Shown in pieces: positions 1 to 7,814 of a stretch of DNA of 64,000 nt. The notes beneath the pieces were generated by a model. That model made no database searches. It was not told where the DNA came from and worked only from the letters and a program-made list of their open reading frames with translations. Origin of the DNA: Oscillospiraceae bacterium (GTDB lineage Bacteria; Bacillota; Clostridia; Oscillospirales; Oscillospiraceae); assembly GCA_022799035.1 (NCBI GenBank), contig JAAWNQ010000003.1, positions 1 to 64,000 of the forward strand. Reading direction: 5' to 3'. Position 1 is the stretch's first letter. Every line of letters starts with the position of its first letter. Position numbers and translations under genes: made by a program.

Positions 1-30
1 AAAAAAGAAAGCCCGTAGATACGGACTTTC
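1..30 (-). terminator. Rho-independent terminator of the small membrane-protein gene
   Basis: On the minus strand an imperfect hairpin (GAAAG and CCGTA arms pairing across 7-30, one mismatch, very small loop) is followed by six T residues at the window edge. It lies 26 nt after the stop of the minus-strand gene at 56-310. Confidence 0.7.
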
Positions 31-55
31 CTCGTAAAACCGAACAATTAGGGGA

Positions 56-310
56 CTATACGCCAAAGCGAGTAAGTAAACCGACCATAATCGAAAGTAC
101 ACCAGCAATACGACAACCGAGCCTTAACTTATCATGGTCTTTCCAATCCCATGCATCAGGCCACACTGGATGGATAATGCAAAATAATCCACAAATTATC
201 CAACCAACATTACTAAAAAGGCCCTGCTTAGTACAAGTAGCAAGAATGAAGGAGCAAATGAGTATTCCAAGGCTTATATACATTTGCATCTTAAAGGTTA
301 GTTTACGCAC
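56..310 (-). CDS. Small membrane protein, DUF6199-like
   Basis: An 84-residue protein with two or three hydrophobic segments (around residues 8-25, 30-45 and 65-82) and a short polar loop WPDAWDWKDHDK followed by R-x-x-G-V-L-x-I-x-V-G. That arrangement resembles the small DUF6199-type membrane proteins of Firmicutes; the family assignment is tentative and no function is known. I chose GTG at 310 because an AGGGGG ribosome site lies about 9 nt upstream; the ATG at 367 has no such site. The gene is transcribed away from the intron and ends before the terminator at 1-30. It shows no relation to the interrupted helicase on the other side of the intron. Confidence 0.55.
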   Translation of the reverse strand: MRKLTFKMQMYISLGILICSFILATCTKQGLFSNVGWIICGLFCIIHPVWPDAWDWKDHDKLRLGCRIAGVLSIMVGLLTRFGV

Positions 311-906
311 GCTAATGCACCCCCTAAAATTGACAAACCAATACAGGCTAATATCATTATACCACAAGGAAGTTAAGTTGTCATCACCCGATTTATCCGC
401 AAGGGAAACTGCGCGGGGAGTGTAGCATATCGGGAAAGCGATAAGTCGGCAGAGCTATCCACGCCGCGACTGAATTGCAAGATGAAAGGTCAGTTATGAG
501 GATAAAAGCTAAACTGCTTAAAGGACAGCCCGAGGGGTCATACTCGAGTCCCTGCCACACGATAGCTGAAGTGTCAGGCGGTGCAAGGAATTTCACAAAG
601 TCCGGGTGAAATTTTCCATGATACTTTTGTGCCGACCAACCGCAATAAGCGGAAAAGGGCGAACGTCATATCCGACAAACTGGCAAGCCATTTCTAACAG
701 TCTAAACGGAGATTACCTAAACCGGAGAGCCCGTCAGGGCTATGCGTAATGCCGCAAGGCGATAAATTCCAAGGATTAACACCCCAAGGAAGATGACGCT
801 GAAAATCCGGCATGGTAACGGAACCCCCATAGTAGTCCGAGGGCGGGAAAGCCGTCCACATGGCGAAGGGGGGTAGTTTGTCTATCAGTATTGAGAAAGG
901 AACGGT

Positions 907-2745
907 GTGAGAGACACCATGAGAAATCCAATCGACGTATTGAACAGTCTGAAATCCAAAGCCAAAATCCCAACCTATCATTACGAGCGCCTGTACCGTA
1001 ACCTCTATAATTCGGAGTTCTTTTTGCAGGCGTATTACAACATCTATGCCAAGCCCGGAAACATGACCCCCGGAGCGGACGGGCAGACCATTGATGGAAT
1101 GGGTATGGAACGCATTGAAAAGCTGATTGCAAGTCTAAAAGACCACAGTTACCAGCCGCACCCCGCGCGACGCACCTATATCAAGAAAAAGAATGGGAAA
1201 TTGCGCCCGCTGGGCATCCCGTCCTTTGATGATAAGTTGGTACAGGAAATAGTGCGGATGTTGTTGGAAGCTATCTATGAGCCGACATTCTCCAATTACT
1301 CCCACGGCTTTCGTCCCCACCGAAGTTGTCACACAGCGCTCACGCAGTTGCAACGGAATTTCAGCGGGGCCAGATGGTTCATTGAAGGCGATATTAAGTC
1401 GTTCTTTGATAACATCGACCATGCCGTACTTATCGGAATCCTTCGCAGACGAATCCATGATGAATATTTTACCGCCCTGATATGGAAATTCCTAAAAGCC
1501 GGATATCTGGAGGACTGGACTTTTCACAGGACTTATTCCGGCACGCCGCAGGGTTCTATTATCAGCCCCATCCTGTCAAACATCTATCTAAACGAATTGG
1601 ACAGGTATATGGAGCAGTACATGGTATCGTTTAAGAACAGCGTAAAACGGGATAAGTATGACCCCTACTGGAAACTGCATGAGCAAATTCGATGGCTCAA
1701 AAAGGGAAAATATAAGCCGGAAATGTGGGAAAACATGGATGAATCGGAGCGAAAAGCGGTTTTGCAAGAAATCAGCGAAAAAACGGCCCAAAAGCGTAAA
1801 ATGCCAGCATATGACCCCATGGACACAGATTATAAGCGCCTGCAATATGTCAGATATGCGGATGATTGGATATGTGGGGTAATCGGCAGTAAAGAGGACG
1901 CTGAAAACATCAAGTCAGACATTAAGCAATTTCTATCTGATAAACTGCATTTGGAGTTATCTGATGAAAAGACGCTGATTACACAGGCCAAGGACAAAGC
2001 CCGGTTTTTGGGCTTTGAGGTGTTCGTCAGCAATAGTAATCATGTCATGACGGACAAAAACGGCCACAAAAAGCGGTCTATGGGTGGACATATCCTGTTG
2101 TACGTCCCAAGGGAAAAGTGGCAAAAGAAATTGCTTGATTATTCAGCGTTGAAAATCACCTATAAAGAGGGCCGGGAAATCTTTATCCCAACCGAGTGTA
2201 CCTACCTAATCAACAGTGATGACCTTGAAATCCTGAACCAGTATAACGCGGAAATCAGGGGCATTTACAACTATTACCGAATAGCGGATAACGTCAGTGT
2301 TTTGGGCGACTTCTACTATGTTATGAAATACAGCCTGTTCAAAACCTTCGCCGCCAAATACAAGACACGCATCAGCCGAATCCGAAGGAAGTACGGGTAT
2401 AAGCGCTTTGGCGTGGAATATCCGACCAAAAAGGGGACAGCAACGGCGTATCTGTATGACGATGGCTTCAAAAAGGACAAAGGGGCAATCGTAACCCCCG
2501 ACATTGACGTAATCCCGCAGGTTCATCGAAATCTCAACCATACAGGTCTGATAAGCCGACTGAAAGCCAACAGGTGCGAATGGTGCGGGGCCGAAAATGT
2601 CCCCATTGAAATGCACCATGTTCGGAAAATCAAAGACTTAAAAGGCAAGGCTGGTTGGGAAATCGTGATGATAGGGCGAAAACGCAAAACCATGGCATTG
2701 TGCCGGACGTGCCACGTGAAATTGCACGCTGGCAAATTAGACTGA
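907..2745 (+). CDS. ltrA: Group II intron reverse transcriptase/maturase with HNH endonuclease
   Basis: A 612-residue intron-encoded protein that splices its host RNA (maturase) and copies it into DNA during retrohoming. The N-terminal reverse transcriptase domain carries the catalytic YADD motif (in VRYADDWICGV, around residue 318) and the conserved G-T-P-Q-G-S-I-I-S-P block near residue 214. A maturase (domain X) region follows. The C-terminus has an HNH nuclease: two zinc-like pairs (CEWC and CRTC) flank the MHHVRKI motif. GTG at 907 is preceded by AAAGGA with 6-nt spacing; the internal ATG at 919 is possible but too distant from that site. Length and domain order match full-length active members, and no frameshift is visible, so the protein itself appears intact. 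Confidence 0.95.
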   Translation: MRDTMRNPIDVLNSLKSKAKIPTYHYERLYRNLYNSEFFLQAYYNIYAKPGNMTPGADGQTIDGMGMERIEKLIASLKDHSYQPHPARRTYIKKKNGKLRPLGIPSFDDKLVQEIVRMLLEAIYEPTFSNYSHGFRPHRSCHTALTQLQRNFSGARWFIEGDIKSFFDNIDHAVLIGILRRRIHDEYFTALIWKFLKAGYLEDWTFHRTYSGTPQGSIISPILSNIYLNELDRYMEQYMVSFKNSVKRDKYDPYWKLHEQIRWLKKGKYKPEMWENMDESERKAVLQEISEKTAQKRKMPAYDPMDTDYKRLQYVRYADDWICGVIGSKEDAENIKSDIKQFLSDKLHLELSDEKTLITQAKDKARFLGFEVFVSNSNHVMTDKNGHKKRSMGGHILLYVPREKWQKKLLDYSALKITYKEGREIFIPTECTYLINSDDLEILNQYNAEIRGIYNYYRIADNVSVLGDFYYVMKYSLFKTFAAKYKTRISRIRRKYGYKRFGVEYPTKKGTATAYLYDDGFKKDKGAIVTPDIDVIPQVHRNLNHTGLISRLKANRCEWCGAENVPIEMHHVRKIKDLKGKAGWEIVMIGRKRKTMALCRTCHVKLHAGKLD

Positions 2746-2757
2746 CAGACAAAGGGA

Positions 2758-2791
2758 GAGCCGGATACGCCGAGAGGTGTAAGTCCGGTTC
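2758..2791 (+). ncRNA. Group II intron domain V
   Basis: A 34-nt hairpin starting GAGCCGGATACGC and closing GTCCGGTTC, with an AGC-like catalytic triad position and a GAGA-type loop, lies 13 nt after the reverse transcriptase stop. A domain VI stem ending CCCTAC follows at about 2795-2853. This is the most conserved part of a group II ribozyme. Confidence 0.85.
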
Positions 2792-2853
2792 GCGTGGGGG
2801 GTGCTCGGAAACCTACCGCAGTAATGCGGCAAGGCGCCGGGTGCCTACCCTAC

Positions 2854-3401
2854 TGGATCTCAATGCCTTTACCACTCTCATCTTCTACTCTATGGGCTAT
2901 AACCTGTTCACGTTACGTCAGGCATCCCGCCGCTCTTGGCGGATCAACCAGACGGCCCCACGGGTGGAAGTCTATATGCTCTACTACGCCGATACCATGC
3001 AAGCCAAGGCCATGAAGCTGATGGCTTCCAAGCTGGCGGTGGCCGGTATCATTGAGGGTACCCTCTCCGATGAAGGACTTGCCGCCATGAGCGATGTGCA
3101 GGATATGACATCCCAAATGGCCAAGGAATTGGCTCAGGGGATTAAGGACAATGTGGAAGATATTGCCGCCGCGTTTAAGCGGATGGCCATTATCAATCCC
3201 AATCGGAAGGCTGCCCCTGTCGTCCAGAATGAGAGACAACCGGCGGTAGTCCTGCCCAGCGTAAACGTACAACCCCCATCCGTCAAGCAGGTTGCCGTCT
3301 ATGACGGGCTCCTGCAACGCACCTTGGAAGAACAACAGAAAAAAAGGCGGCCTAAGACGGAGATCAACGAGAACCAGATCACCCTCTTTGATGTCGCTTA
3401 A
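2854..3401 (+). pseudogene. C-terminal exon of a superfamily 2 (SNF2-like) helicase, 5' part missing
   Basis: About 182 codons continue from the intron 3' splice site with no start of their own. The sequence begins G-L-D-L-N-A-F (helicase motif V region once joined) and contains QASRRSWRINQ, a classical motif VI of SNF2-type helicases, then an alpha-helical tail and a Q/K-rich end. The last residues include QITLF (3375-3389), which fits the QxxLF clamp-binding consensus, and the next gene is a sliding clamp. Motifs I to IV would be in a 5' exon, but the DNA upstream of the intron encodes an unrelated minus-strand gene. As read here the helicase is broken; it could be whole only if the true 5' exon lies elsewhere or the assembly joined two intron copies. 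Confidence 0.8.
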
Positions 3402-3416
3402 AGGAGGAAATTAACC

Positions 3417-4559
3417 TTGAATGTTACAGCCAACCGGGTCGAGCTTTTGGCGGCAGCCAAACGCGCGGCCAGTATTGCCTCCCCCTCAGCACCGTTGGAT
3501 GAACTCCGGGGGACTCTGATGATGGCGGACAGTTCAGCCGGAAAGCTTACCCTTTCTGCCACAAATCTTGAGGTCAGCCTGGAGCAAAAGGTCGCCTGTA
3601 CCTGTGGAGACGATGACGCTTTTGTTATCAACGCCGGGCTTTTGGAAGATATGCTGGCCCAGTTGGGCGGCGAGACTGTGGAGTTTCAACGTAAGGCCGG
3701 AAGTTCCCAGGTCTCTGTCCGAAGCGGTCAGGCCGGTTATTTGGTCTCCGTTATGGAGCGGGCTACGTTCCCAAGGGTCGAGATCCCGTTCCCTGAAGAT
3801 TTGGTTGTTGTCTCCGGCATCCCATCCATGGTCAAGCGGAGCGCGTTTGCCACCGGGAAGTCCTCTGAGCCATCGCTGCTTAAGTGCGTCAATCTAAGGT
3901 TCACCAAAGAAGGTCTGCGCGCTGTGGGCGGCGATGGGTTTTGTCTGGTCTATGCAAAAGGAGACAATTCGTGTTCGGGTAATATTGATTTGATGGTACC
4001 CGCCACATCTCTGCTTAAGCTGGCCCGCTTATGCGAGGACAAGCAGGAGTATCGTGTTGGCACCGATGGAAAGTCGATCATTTTTTTGCGGGAGGACTTT
4101 GCCTATAGCGCCCGGCTCGTGGATGGAACGTACATCAACACGGATCAGGTGCTGGGCAGTGTTGTAAACTGCTTCACGGTTTTGACGGATATTCCAGAGC
4201 TGAAAGCGGCCCTGAACGCCGCTATTGCCATCGACCAAGCCGAGACCATCAAACTCACCTTTACGGGCAATCAAATCAAGTTCCAGTGTCAGAGTGCCGA
4301 ATGGAATGCCAGCACGACACTTATGGTCGTGCCGCTGACAGGTACGCCCCAGGGCGAATATTGTTTTGGCATCCGGCAACTCTCCTCCTGCCTGCATTCT
4401 CTCTCCGGCACGGTAACGTTGGGGATCGCCCAAGGTGGGATGCTGACTCTCGCAACAAACGACGCCTTCTACATGCAGACAGGACTGCGCCCCCAGGCCG
4501 CTCAAGCCGAAAAGCCCAAGAAGGGTAAGCCCAAAGCGTCTGCGGAAAAGGCCGCATAG
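3417..4559 (+). CDS. dnaN: DNA polymerase III beta subunit (sliding clamp), first copy
   Basis: A 380-residue clamp-family protein. Beta clamps encircle DNA and tether polymerases and repair proteins. The three-domain layout is recognisable, with the first domain beginning MNVTANRVELLAAAKRAA and a middle-domain block LKCVNLRFTKEGLRAVGGDG followed by a LMVPATSLLKLARL segment. The length matches DnaN, but the tail beyond residue 365 (KPKKGKPKASAEKAA) is a basic extension not usual for the family. Start TTG at 3417 follows AAGGAGGAAA. It sits 15 nt after the helicase exon and is probably cotranscribed with it and with the zinc protein downstream. A second, divergent DnaN occurs at 15932. Neither is beside dnaA, so both belong to the element rather than to the host replication origin. 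Confidence 0.85.
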   Translation: MNVTANRVELLAAAKRAASIASPSAPLDELRGTLMMADSSAGKLTLSATNLEVSLEQKVACTCGDDDAFVINAGLLEDMLAQLGGETVEFQRKAGSSQVSVRSGQAGYLVSVMERATFPRVEIPFPEDLVVVSGIPSMVKRSAFATGKSSEPSLLKCVNLRFTKEGLRAVGGDGFCLVYAKGDNSCSGNIDLMVPATSLLKLARLCEDKQEYRVGTDGKSIIFLREDFAYSARLVDGTYINTDQVLGSVVNCFTVLTDIPELKAALNAAIAIDQAETIKLTFTGNQIKFQCQSAEWNASTTLMVVPLTGTPQGEYCFGIRQLSSCLHSLSGTVTLGIAQGGMLTLATNDAFYMQTGLRPQAAQAEKPKKGKPKASAEKAA

Positions 4560-4570
4560 GAGGTGTGCCT

Positions 4571-4966
4571 TTGCAAATGGATATCTGCCGTTATTGCGGC
4601 GGTGTGATCCGCCTGGTTCCCGCCGAATCCATTTATGGCATTGCGGCGGCAAAACGGTTGGGACTGCTGGGTGAGAAGATTTACCAGTGCCAAAACTGTA
4701 ATGCCCGGGTGGGTTGCCACAAGGGGACAGCCCGTCCTTTAGGCAATGTCGCAAACGAAACCCTGCGGATGAAGCGGATGGAGACTCACCAGATCTTTGA
4801 CGCCTATTGGCGTGAGAAAGGCATGAGTCGAACCGCAGCCTATCGGTGGTTGGCGAATCGACTCCATCGCCCCGTCCAGAAGACCCATATCGGGTCCTTT
4901 GAGATGGATGAGTGCCAGAGGGTCATTAACTTGTGCTGTAGAAATGAAAAAAAGGAGGCTTCGTAA
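4571..4966 (+). CDS. DUF3268-type zinc-finger protein
   Basis: A roughly 131-residue protein with CRYCGG near the N-terminus and CQNC about 40 residues later, an apparent zinc ribbon. It continues with a G-C-H-K-G-T-x-R-P-L-G block and an A-Y-R-W-L-A / H-I-G-S-F pattern typical of DUF3268 proteins on mobile elements. The molecular role is unknown. TTG at 4571 is chosen because AGGAGG (4558-4563) lies 7 nt upstream; GTG at 4565 would touch the ribosome site. The stop overlaps the next start (TAATG at 4964-4968), so it is coupled to the following gene. Confidence 0.7.
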   Translation: MQMDICRYCGGVIRLVPAESIYGIAAAKRLGLLGEKIYQCQNCNARVGCHKGTARPLGNVANETLRMKRMETHQIFDAYWREKGMSRTAAYRWLANRLHRPVQKTHIGSFEMDECQRVINLCCRNEKKEAS

Positions 4967-5250
4967 TGCCGAACACTACGATATATACCGTTCTGCTCAC
5001 CGGCGTGGATGTGGATCGGGAGTTTTTCCCAAATCCCGAAGTGTTAGGAAGCTATCTCTCCCTCGAAAGGGCGAGAAAGGAAATGTGGCGAATGGCTAAA
5101 GAAGAAGACGAGATAGCGGACAGCCGCTATAACGGCAGGGATGATGGCGACGACTTTTGGATGGCTTTTCGGGAAGGGGAAGCTTCCTCCCTGTTTACCC
5201 GTGTAGAGGTTCTGACATCTCAGCTTATAGACGATAATGTGAGCCCTTAA
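4966..5250 (+). CDS. Hypothetical protein (94 aa)
   Basis: No family recognised. The protein is acidic, with a cluster of Asp/Glu around residues 46-65 (EEDEIADSRY...DDGDDFW). It starts at an ATG that overlaps the preceding stop codon and follows a strong AAAAAGGAGG site. Its own stop (TAA at 5248-5250) coincides with the point where the next gene, a PP-loop ATPase, should begin. Translational coupling across all three genes is therefore likely. Confidence 0.6.
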   Translation: MPNTTIYTVLLTGVDVDREFFPNPEVLGSYLSLERARKEMWRMAKEEDEIADSRYNGRDDGDDFWMAFREGEASSLFTRVEVLTSQLIDDNVSP

Positions 5251-5255
5251 AGTAC

Positions 5256-6005
5256 ATTGCCTCCTGCTCCTTTGGAAAGGACAGTTTGGCTACTATTTTG
5301 CTGGCCCTGGAACACAATGAGCCTCTGGATGAGGCGGTCTATTGCGAGGTCATGTTTGACTGGAATATCTCTGGCGAGATCCCGGAACACCGGGATTTCA
5401 TCTACGAGAAGGGCATTCCCTTTCTGGAGCGGAGCGGCATCAAGGTAACTGTCCTCCGCTCCAGCATGACCTATATAGACTCTTTCTATCGTGTGCTCAA
5501 AAAGGGATCTCACATCGGATGTATCAATGGTTGGCCACTGTGCGGACGATGCTGTATCCAGCGGGATTGTAAGCTGCCGCCCATTGAGGCTTACCGCAAA
5601 GGGCTGGATGAGGCTGTGGTGCAGTATATCGGTATTGCCTATGATGAGCAGGAACGTCTTCTCCGACTGGATGGGGCCAAGGTCTCGCTGTTGGAGAAAT
5701 ACCAAAAGACAGAGGCTGACGCTGTGGAACTATGCAAGCGGGCAGGGCTATACTCGCCCATGTATTCCTTTACCAATCGGGGCGGTTGCTTCTTTTGCCC
5801 TAACGCCAAACGCCGGGAGCTGCGCCATCTGTATGACCATCATCCCGACCTTTGGGCGAGGCTACTGGCCTGTCAGCAAGCGGAGAATAAGGTCACTGAG
5901 CGTTTCAACCGCAGTGAGCGGTTTGATGAGATCGATGCGGAATTCCGTTGGCAGGATCAGCAGTACAGCCTTTTTACTGATCCTGTGCGTGAGAAAGCGG
6001 CTTAG
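5256..6005 (+). CDS. PP-loop ATPase, PAPS-reductase-like; start codon unclear
   Basis: The reading frame encodes IASCSFGKDSLATILL, a PP-loop nucleotide-binding motif (S-x-G-K-D-S) typical of PAPS reductase-like adenylating enzymes. Downstream are a CxxC-like cluster (LCGRCCIQRDC, about residue 95) and CFFC (about residue 175), which may bind zinc or an Fe-S cluster. The C-terminal QYSLF (5961-5975) resembles a clamp-binding motif. The first canonical start codon with a ribosome site is TTG at 5286, but that would remove the PP-loop. Upstream in frame there is only TTA at 5247, aligned with where Met would be expected, and ATT at 5256. I placed the start at ATT provisionally. Either a non-standard start, coupling from the previous gene, or loss of the start codon explains this. 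Confidence 0.65.
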   Translation: MASCSFGKDSLATILLALEHNEPLDEAVYCEVMFDWNISGEIPEHRDFIYEKGIPFLERSGIKVTVLRSSMTYIDSFYRVLKKGSHIGCINGWPLCGRCCIQRDCKLPPIEAYRKGLDEAVVQYIGIAYDEQERLLRLDGAKVSLLEKYQKTEADAVELCKRAGLYSPMYSFTNRGGCFFCPNAKRRELRHLYDHHPDLWARLLACQQAENKVTERFNRSERFDEIDAEFRWQDQQYSLFTDPVREKAA

Positions 6006-6074
6006 CGTACCGTTCGATTTATAGGGCGATAGCTATTTTCGGCTTTTTGCCCCCAAAATACTGGAGGAAAGACC

Positions 6075-6554
6075 ATGGAACATCTTTGTAAACCCTGTAA
6101 TCGCTGTCTGAAGCGTGTACCCATGGACTTCAAATGGACAGGGGTCTGGCCCGGCTTCGTGTGCGATGTCAAACGGCTGAAGGCCATCCCTGAGCTTTTA
6201 GCGCACGCCCCCTATCTCTCGGCAGTTGACCCCAATGCCGGGGAGGACAGCATTTGCGACCTGTGCAAAGCCTACAGCGAGGGCAAATGTTCAGAAGCCG
6301 CTGACTACTGCGTCTACAATGAGCAGAATCAAGCACTCTGGCATCAAGAGCCTCCGGCGGGTGAGGGCTATCAGCTTTGGGAGACGACTTCAGAAGGGTC
6401 GCCGCTCTCTCCTGTTTTCTCATCCTTGGATGAACTGTGTGCCTGGGCTTCCGACAACACCACATTTTTTGGAAATCAAAAGGTATCTAAGGATATATGG
6501 GACAAGATCCTAAATCCAAAAAAGAACACAAAAAAGGAGAAGAAAAATGACTAA
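6075..6554 (+). CDS. Cysteine-rich hypothetical protein (159 aa)
   Basis: No named family recognised. The N-terminus has paired cysteines (C5, C8, C11, later CDLC and C-S-E-A-A-D-Y-C), suggesting a metal-binding region. The C-terminus is very basic (KKNTKKEKKND) and contains LCAWASDNTTFFGNQKVSKDIWDKIL, a pattern I associate with small phage and element proteins. It starts at ATG after CTGGAGGAAAG and overlaps the next gene by 8 nt. Confidence 0.6.
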   Translation: MEHLCKPCNRCLKRVPMDFKWTGVWPGFVCDVKRLKAIPELLAHAPYLSAVDPNAGEDSICDLCKAYSEGKCSEAADYCVYNEQNQALWHQEPPAGEGYQLWETTSEGSPLSPVFSSLDELCAWASDNTTFFGNQKVSKDIWDKILNPKKNTKKEKKND

Positions 6555-6903
6555 TATCAATATTCAGAAGCGCAATCGCATCGTGGAGGATCATCTTTGG
6601 TGTATTGACGCTGTTATGAAAGAAAATGCCGCATTGATCAAAGCGGCCCATTTGGATCGGGATGATGTGTACCAGCAGCTTTCTCTGCGTCTCATCCGGG
6701 CCGTGGAGGGCTTTGACCCACGGAAGGGAATCCTGGCACAGCACATCTTTGCCCAGCTTAAATATGAGTTGCTGAACTGCAAAAGTGCGTATCGGACAAC
6801 CGGCATCACCGGCGCCCCGGCCCATTTCCGTGGCAGCAATGTCATATCCTTCGAGGCCGCCAAGGAACAGTATGAGATGCGTCAGGCACTCACGGCGGCG
6901 TAA
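6547..6903 (+). CDS. Sigma-70 region 2-like small protein
   Basis: 118 residues. The segment from about residue 34 (LDRDDVYQQLSLRLIRAVEGFDPRKG-I-L-A) follows the sigma-70 region 2 pattern: a D-D-x-x-Q helix, then x-F-D-P-x-x-G and a second helix ending L-x-Y-E-L-L. There is no room for regions 3 or 4, so it is not a complete sigma factor. It may be a truncated sigma or a regulator that borrows the core-binding helix. ATG at 6547 lies after AAAAAGGAG. It is the last gene before a new promoter at 6927. Confidence 0.5.
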   Translation: MTNINIQKRNRIVEDHLWCIDAVMKENAALIKAAHLDRDDVYQQLSLRLIRAVEGFDPRKGILAQHIFAQLKYELLNCKSAYRTTGITGAPAHFRGSNVISFEAAKEQYEMRQALTAA

Positions 6904-6914
6904 ATGCTCTGACA

Positions 6915-6955
6915 GCAAGTAATTACTTGCACACGCGGGAAAACTGTGGTATGCT
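6915..6955 (+). promoter_or_regulatory. Sigma-A promoter with overlapping 16-bp palindrome
   Basis: TTGCAC (6927-6932), a 17-bp spacer and TATGCT (6950-6955) form a good sigma-A promoter. A perfect palindrome GCAAGTAATTACTTGC (6915-6930) overlaps the -35 box and is a likely repressor site. A related half-site pair sits at the promoter at 12204-12233. Confidence 0.7.
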
Positions 6956-6979
6956 ATTTTTGTATTGGAGGTGACCACG

Positions 6980-7249
6980 ATGATGTACCCGTTTTTGCAG
7001 TTGGAAGATGGAACTGAAATCGTACACTCGGAGATGCAGTCTGATGGTCAAGTTAAGGTGTATATCGAAAAACCCGTAGAAGGTGGCTTCCATTCAGCCG
7101 TGTGCTATCTTCCGGGGTACAACTGGGAAGATGTCGATGGTTTTTCTGAGACAGAGATCAACTCATATCAGCAGCTCATAGCGACTGTGGCGCATCTTAT
7201 CATTCGTTTCTCGCAGAACGGAGGCTTTGAGTATGCCGCAAATCTTTAA
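6980..7249 (+). CDS. Hypothetical protein paired with DUF4160
   Basis: An 89-residue protein without a family name I recognise: an acidic beta-rich start (FLQLEDGTEIVHSEM) followed by an alpha-helical C-terminal half. ATG at 6980 is 7 nt from GGAGGTG; the earlier in-frame TTG lies inside the ribosome site. It overlaps the DUF4160 gene by 17 nt and has its own promoter at 6927, so the two make a small self-contained operon, the layout of a toxin-antitoxin or regulator pair. Confidence 0.6.
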   Translation: MMYPFLQLEDGTEIVHSEMQSDGQVKVYIEKPVEGGFHSAVCYLPGYNWEDVDGFSETEINSYQQLIATVAHLIIRFSQNGGFEYAANL

Positions 7250-7511
7250 GATCGGGCAATACTTGGTCTACTTTTGGGCAAATGAGAACAACCCCTTGGA
7301 ACCGATTCATGTGCATATTGCAATGGGAACACCTGTTGCCAATGCGACCAAGGTGTGGATCACTCAGGCTGGGGGCTGTGTTTTGTGTAACAACAACTCA
7401 CAGATTCCGTCTCACATCCTGAGAAACCTTATGGAAATTATCGCAGCGCGAAGCACTGAAGTAATCGACAAGTGGGAACAGTTCTTTGGTGAAGCAACAT
7501 TTTACTGTTAA
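7233..7511 (+). CDS. DUF4160 domain protein
   Basis: A 92-residue protein whose N-terminus, MPQIFKIGQYLVYFWANENN followed by PIHVHIAMG, matches the DUF4160 pattern (P-x-I...I-x-x-Y...D/N-H/N-N-P-x-H-x-H). DUF4160 proteins are often found beside small partner proteins and are suspected toxin-antitoxin components; no activity is established. ATG at 7233 is preceded by CGGAGG in the upstream gene. A terminator follows at 7526. Confidence 0.7.
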   Translation: MPQIFKIGQYLVYFWANENNPLEPIHVHIAMGTPVANATKVWITQAGGCVLCNNNSQIPSHILRNLMEIIAARSTEVIDKWEQFFGEATFYC

Positions 7512-7525
7512 ACTATGGTAGCTTT

Positions 7526-7562
7526 AGCGGCATCCGATTTTCGGATGCCGCTTTCTTTTTTC
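7526..7562 (+). terminator. Rho-independent terminator
   Basis: AGCGGCATCCG pairs perfectly with CGGATGCCGCT over a 4-nt loop and is followed by TTCTTTTTTC. It closes the DUF4160 operon. Confidence 0.9.
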
Positions 7563-7580
7563 TTGGAGTTGATGAAACTC

Positions 7581-7814
7581 CACCTGTTCAGCCCAAACTG
7601 TGAAAAGTAAAATGGAACTGTATTTCAGGGCGGAGTAAATTAGGGTGGAGCAAATTAGGGCGGAGTATTGAAGGGAGGACGGAAAACGGGAGCTTAGTAG
7701 GCTCCATACCGCCAGATACGACCTGGAAGATGAAAACGGACATTAGAGAGGCTGTGAGAACCCCAAGGGGGTCTTACGGTCTTTTTTGTCCCCAAACACG
7801 AAAGGATGATGCTT
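7581..7814 (+). promoter_or_regulatory. Conserved attenuator leader, copy 1 (upstream of the RavA/ViaA operon)
   Basis: This untranslated 234 nt is closely similar to 13570-13791. Shared blocks are AAAATGGAACTGTATTTCAGG, GAAGGGAGGACGGAAAA, a GGAGC/GCTCC hairpin with TTAGTAG loop, ATACCGCC-GATACGACCTGG, and a terminator hairpin 30 nt before the gene. Copy 1 carries two full 15-bp units AAATTAGGG(T/C)GGAG (7637-7666) plus a partial one. An out-of-frame leader ORF (7730-7852, 40 aa) contains the core TPRGSYGLF, also encoded by copy 2. The design suggests transcription attenuation controlled by a structured RNA or by leader translation; the signal is unknown. Confidence 0.7.
7749..7788 (+). terminator. 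Intrinsic terminator (attenuator) in leader copy 1
   Basis: Left arm 7749-7764 pairs with 7767-7782 over an AA loop (CCCC/GGGG at the tip), then a T run. Compared with copy 2 the left arm differs (AGGCTGTGAG against AGACTGTAAG) while pairing to the same right arm is kept through G-T pairs, which supports a functional hairpin. It stands directly upstream of the first gene of the operon. Confidence 0.75.

Larger units (their letters stand above)
377..2853 (+). mobile_element. Group II intron with encoded reverse transcriptase; 5' boundary uncertain
   Basis: A ribozyme-like region of about 530 nt precedes an intron-encoded protein (907-2745), and a domain V (2758-2791) plus a domain VI hairpin end at CCCTAC just before 2854. 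The 3' boundary is set by the reading frame of the 3' exon: removing sequence up to 2853 leaves ?TG-GAT-CTC, which would restore the helicase motif G-L-D-L. The 5' boundary is only approximate. CCCGAT at 388 pairs with ATCGGG near 428, so the RNA includes these, but no canonical GUGYG start is visible between 311 and 430. Upstream is a minus-strand gene rather than a helicase exon, so the 5' end may be truncated, recombined or misassembled. Confidence 0.85.
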
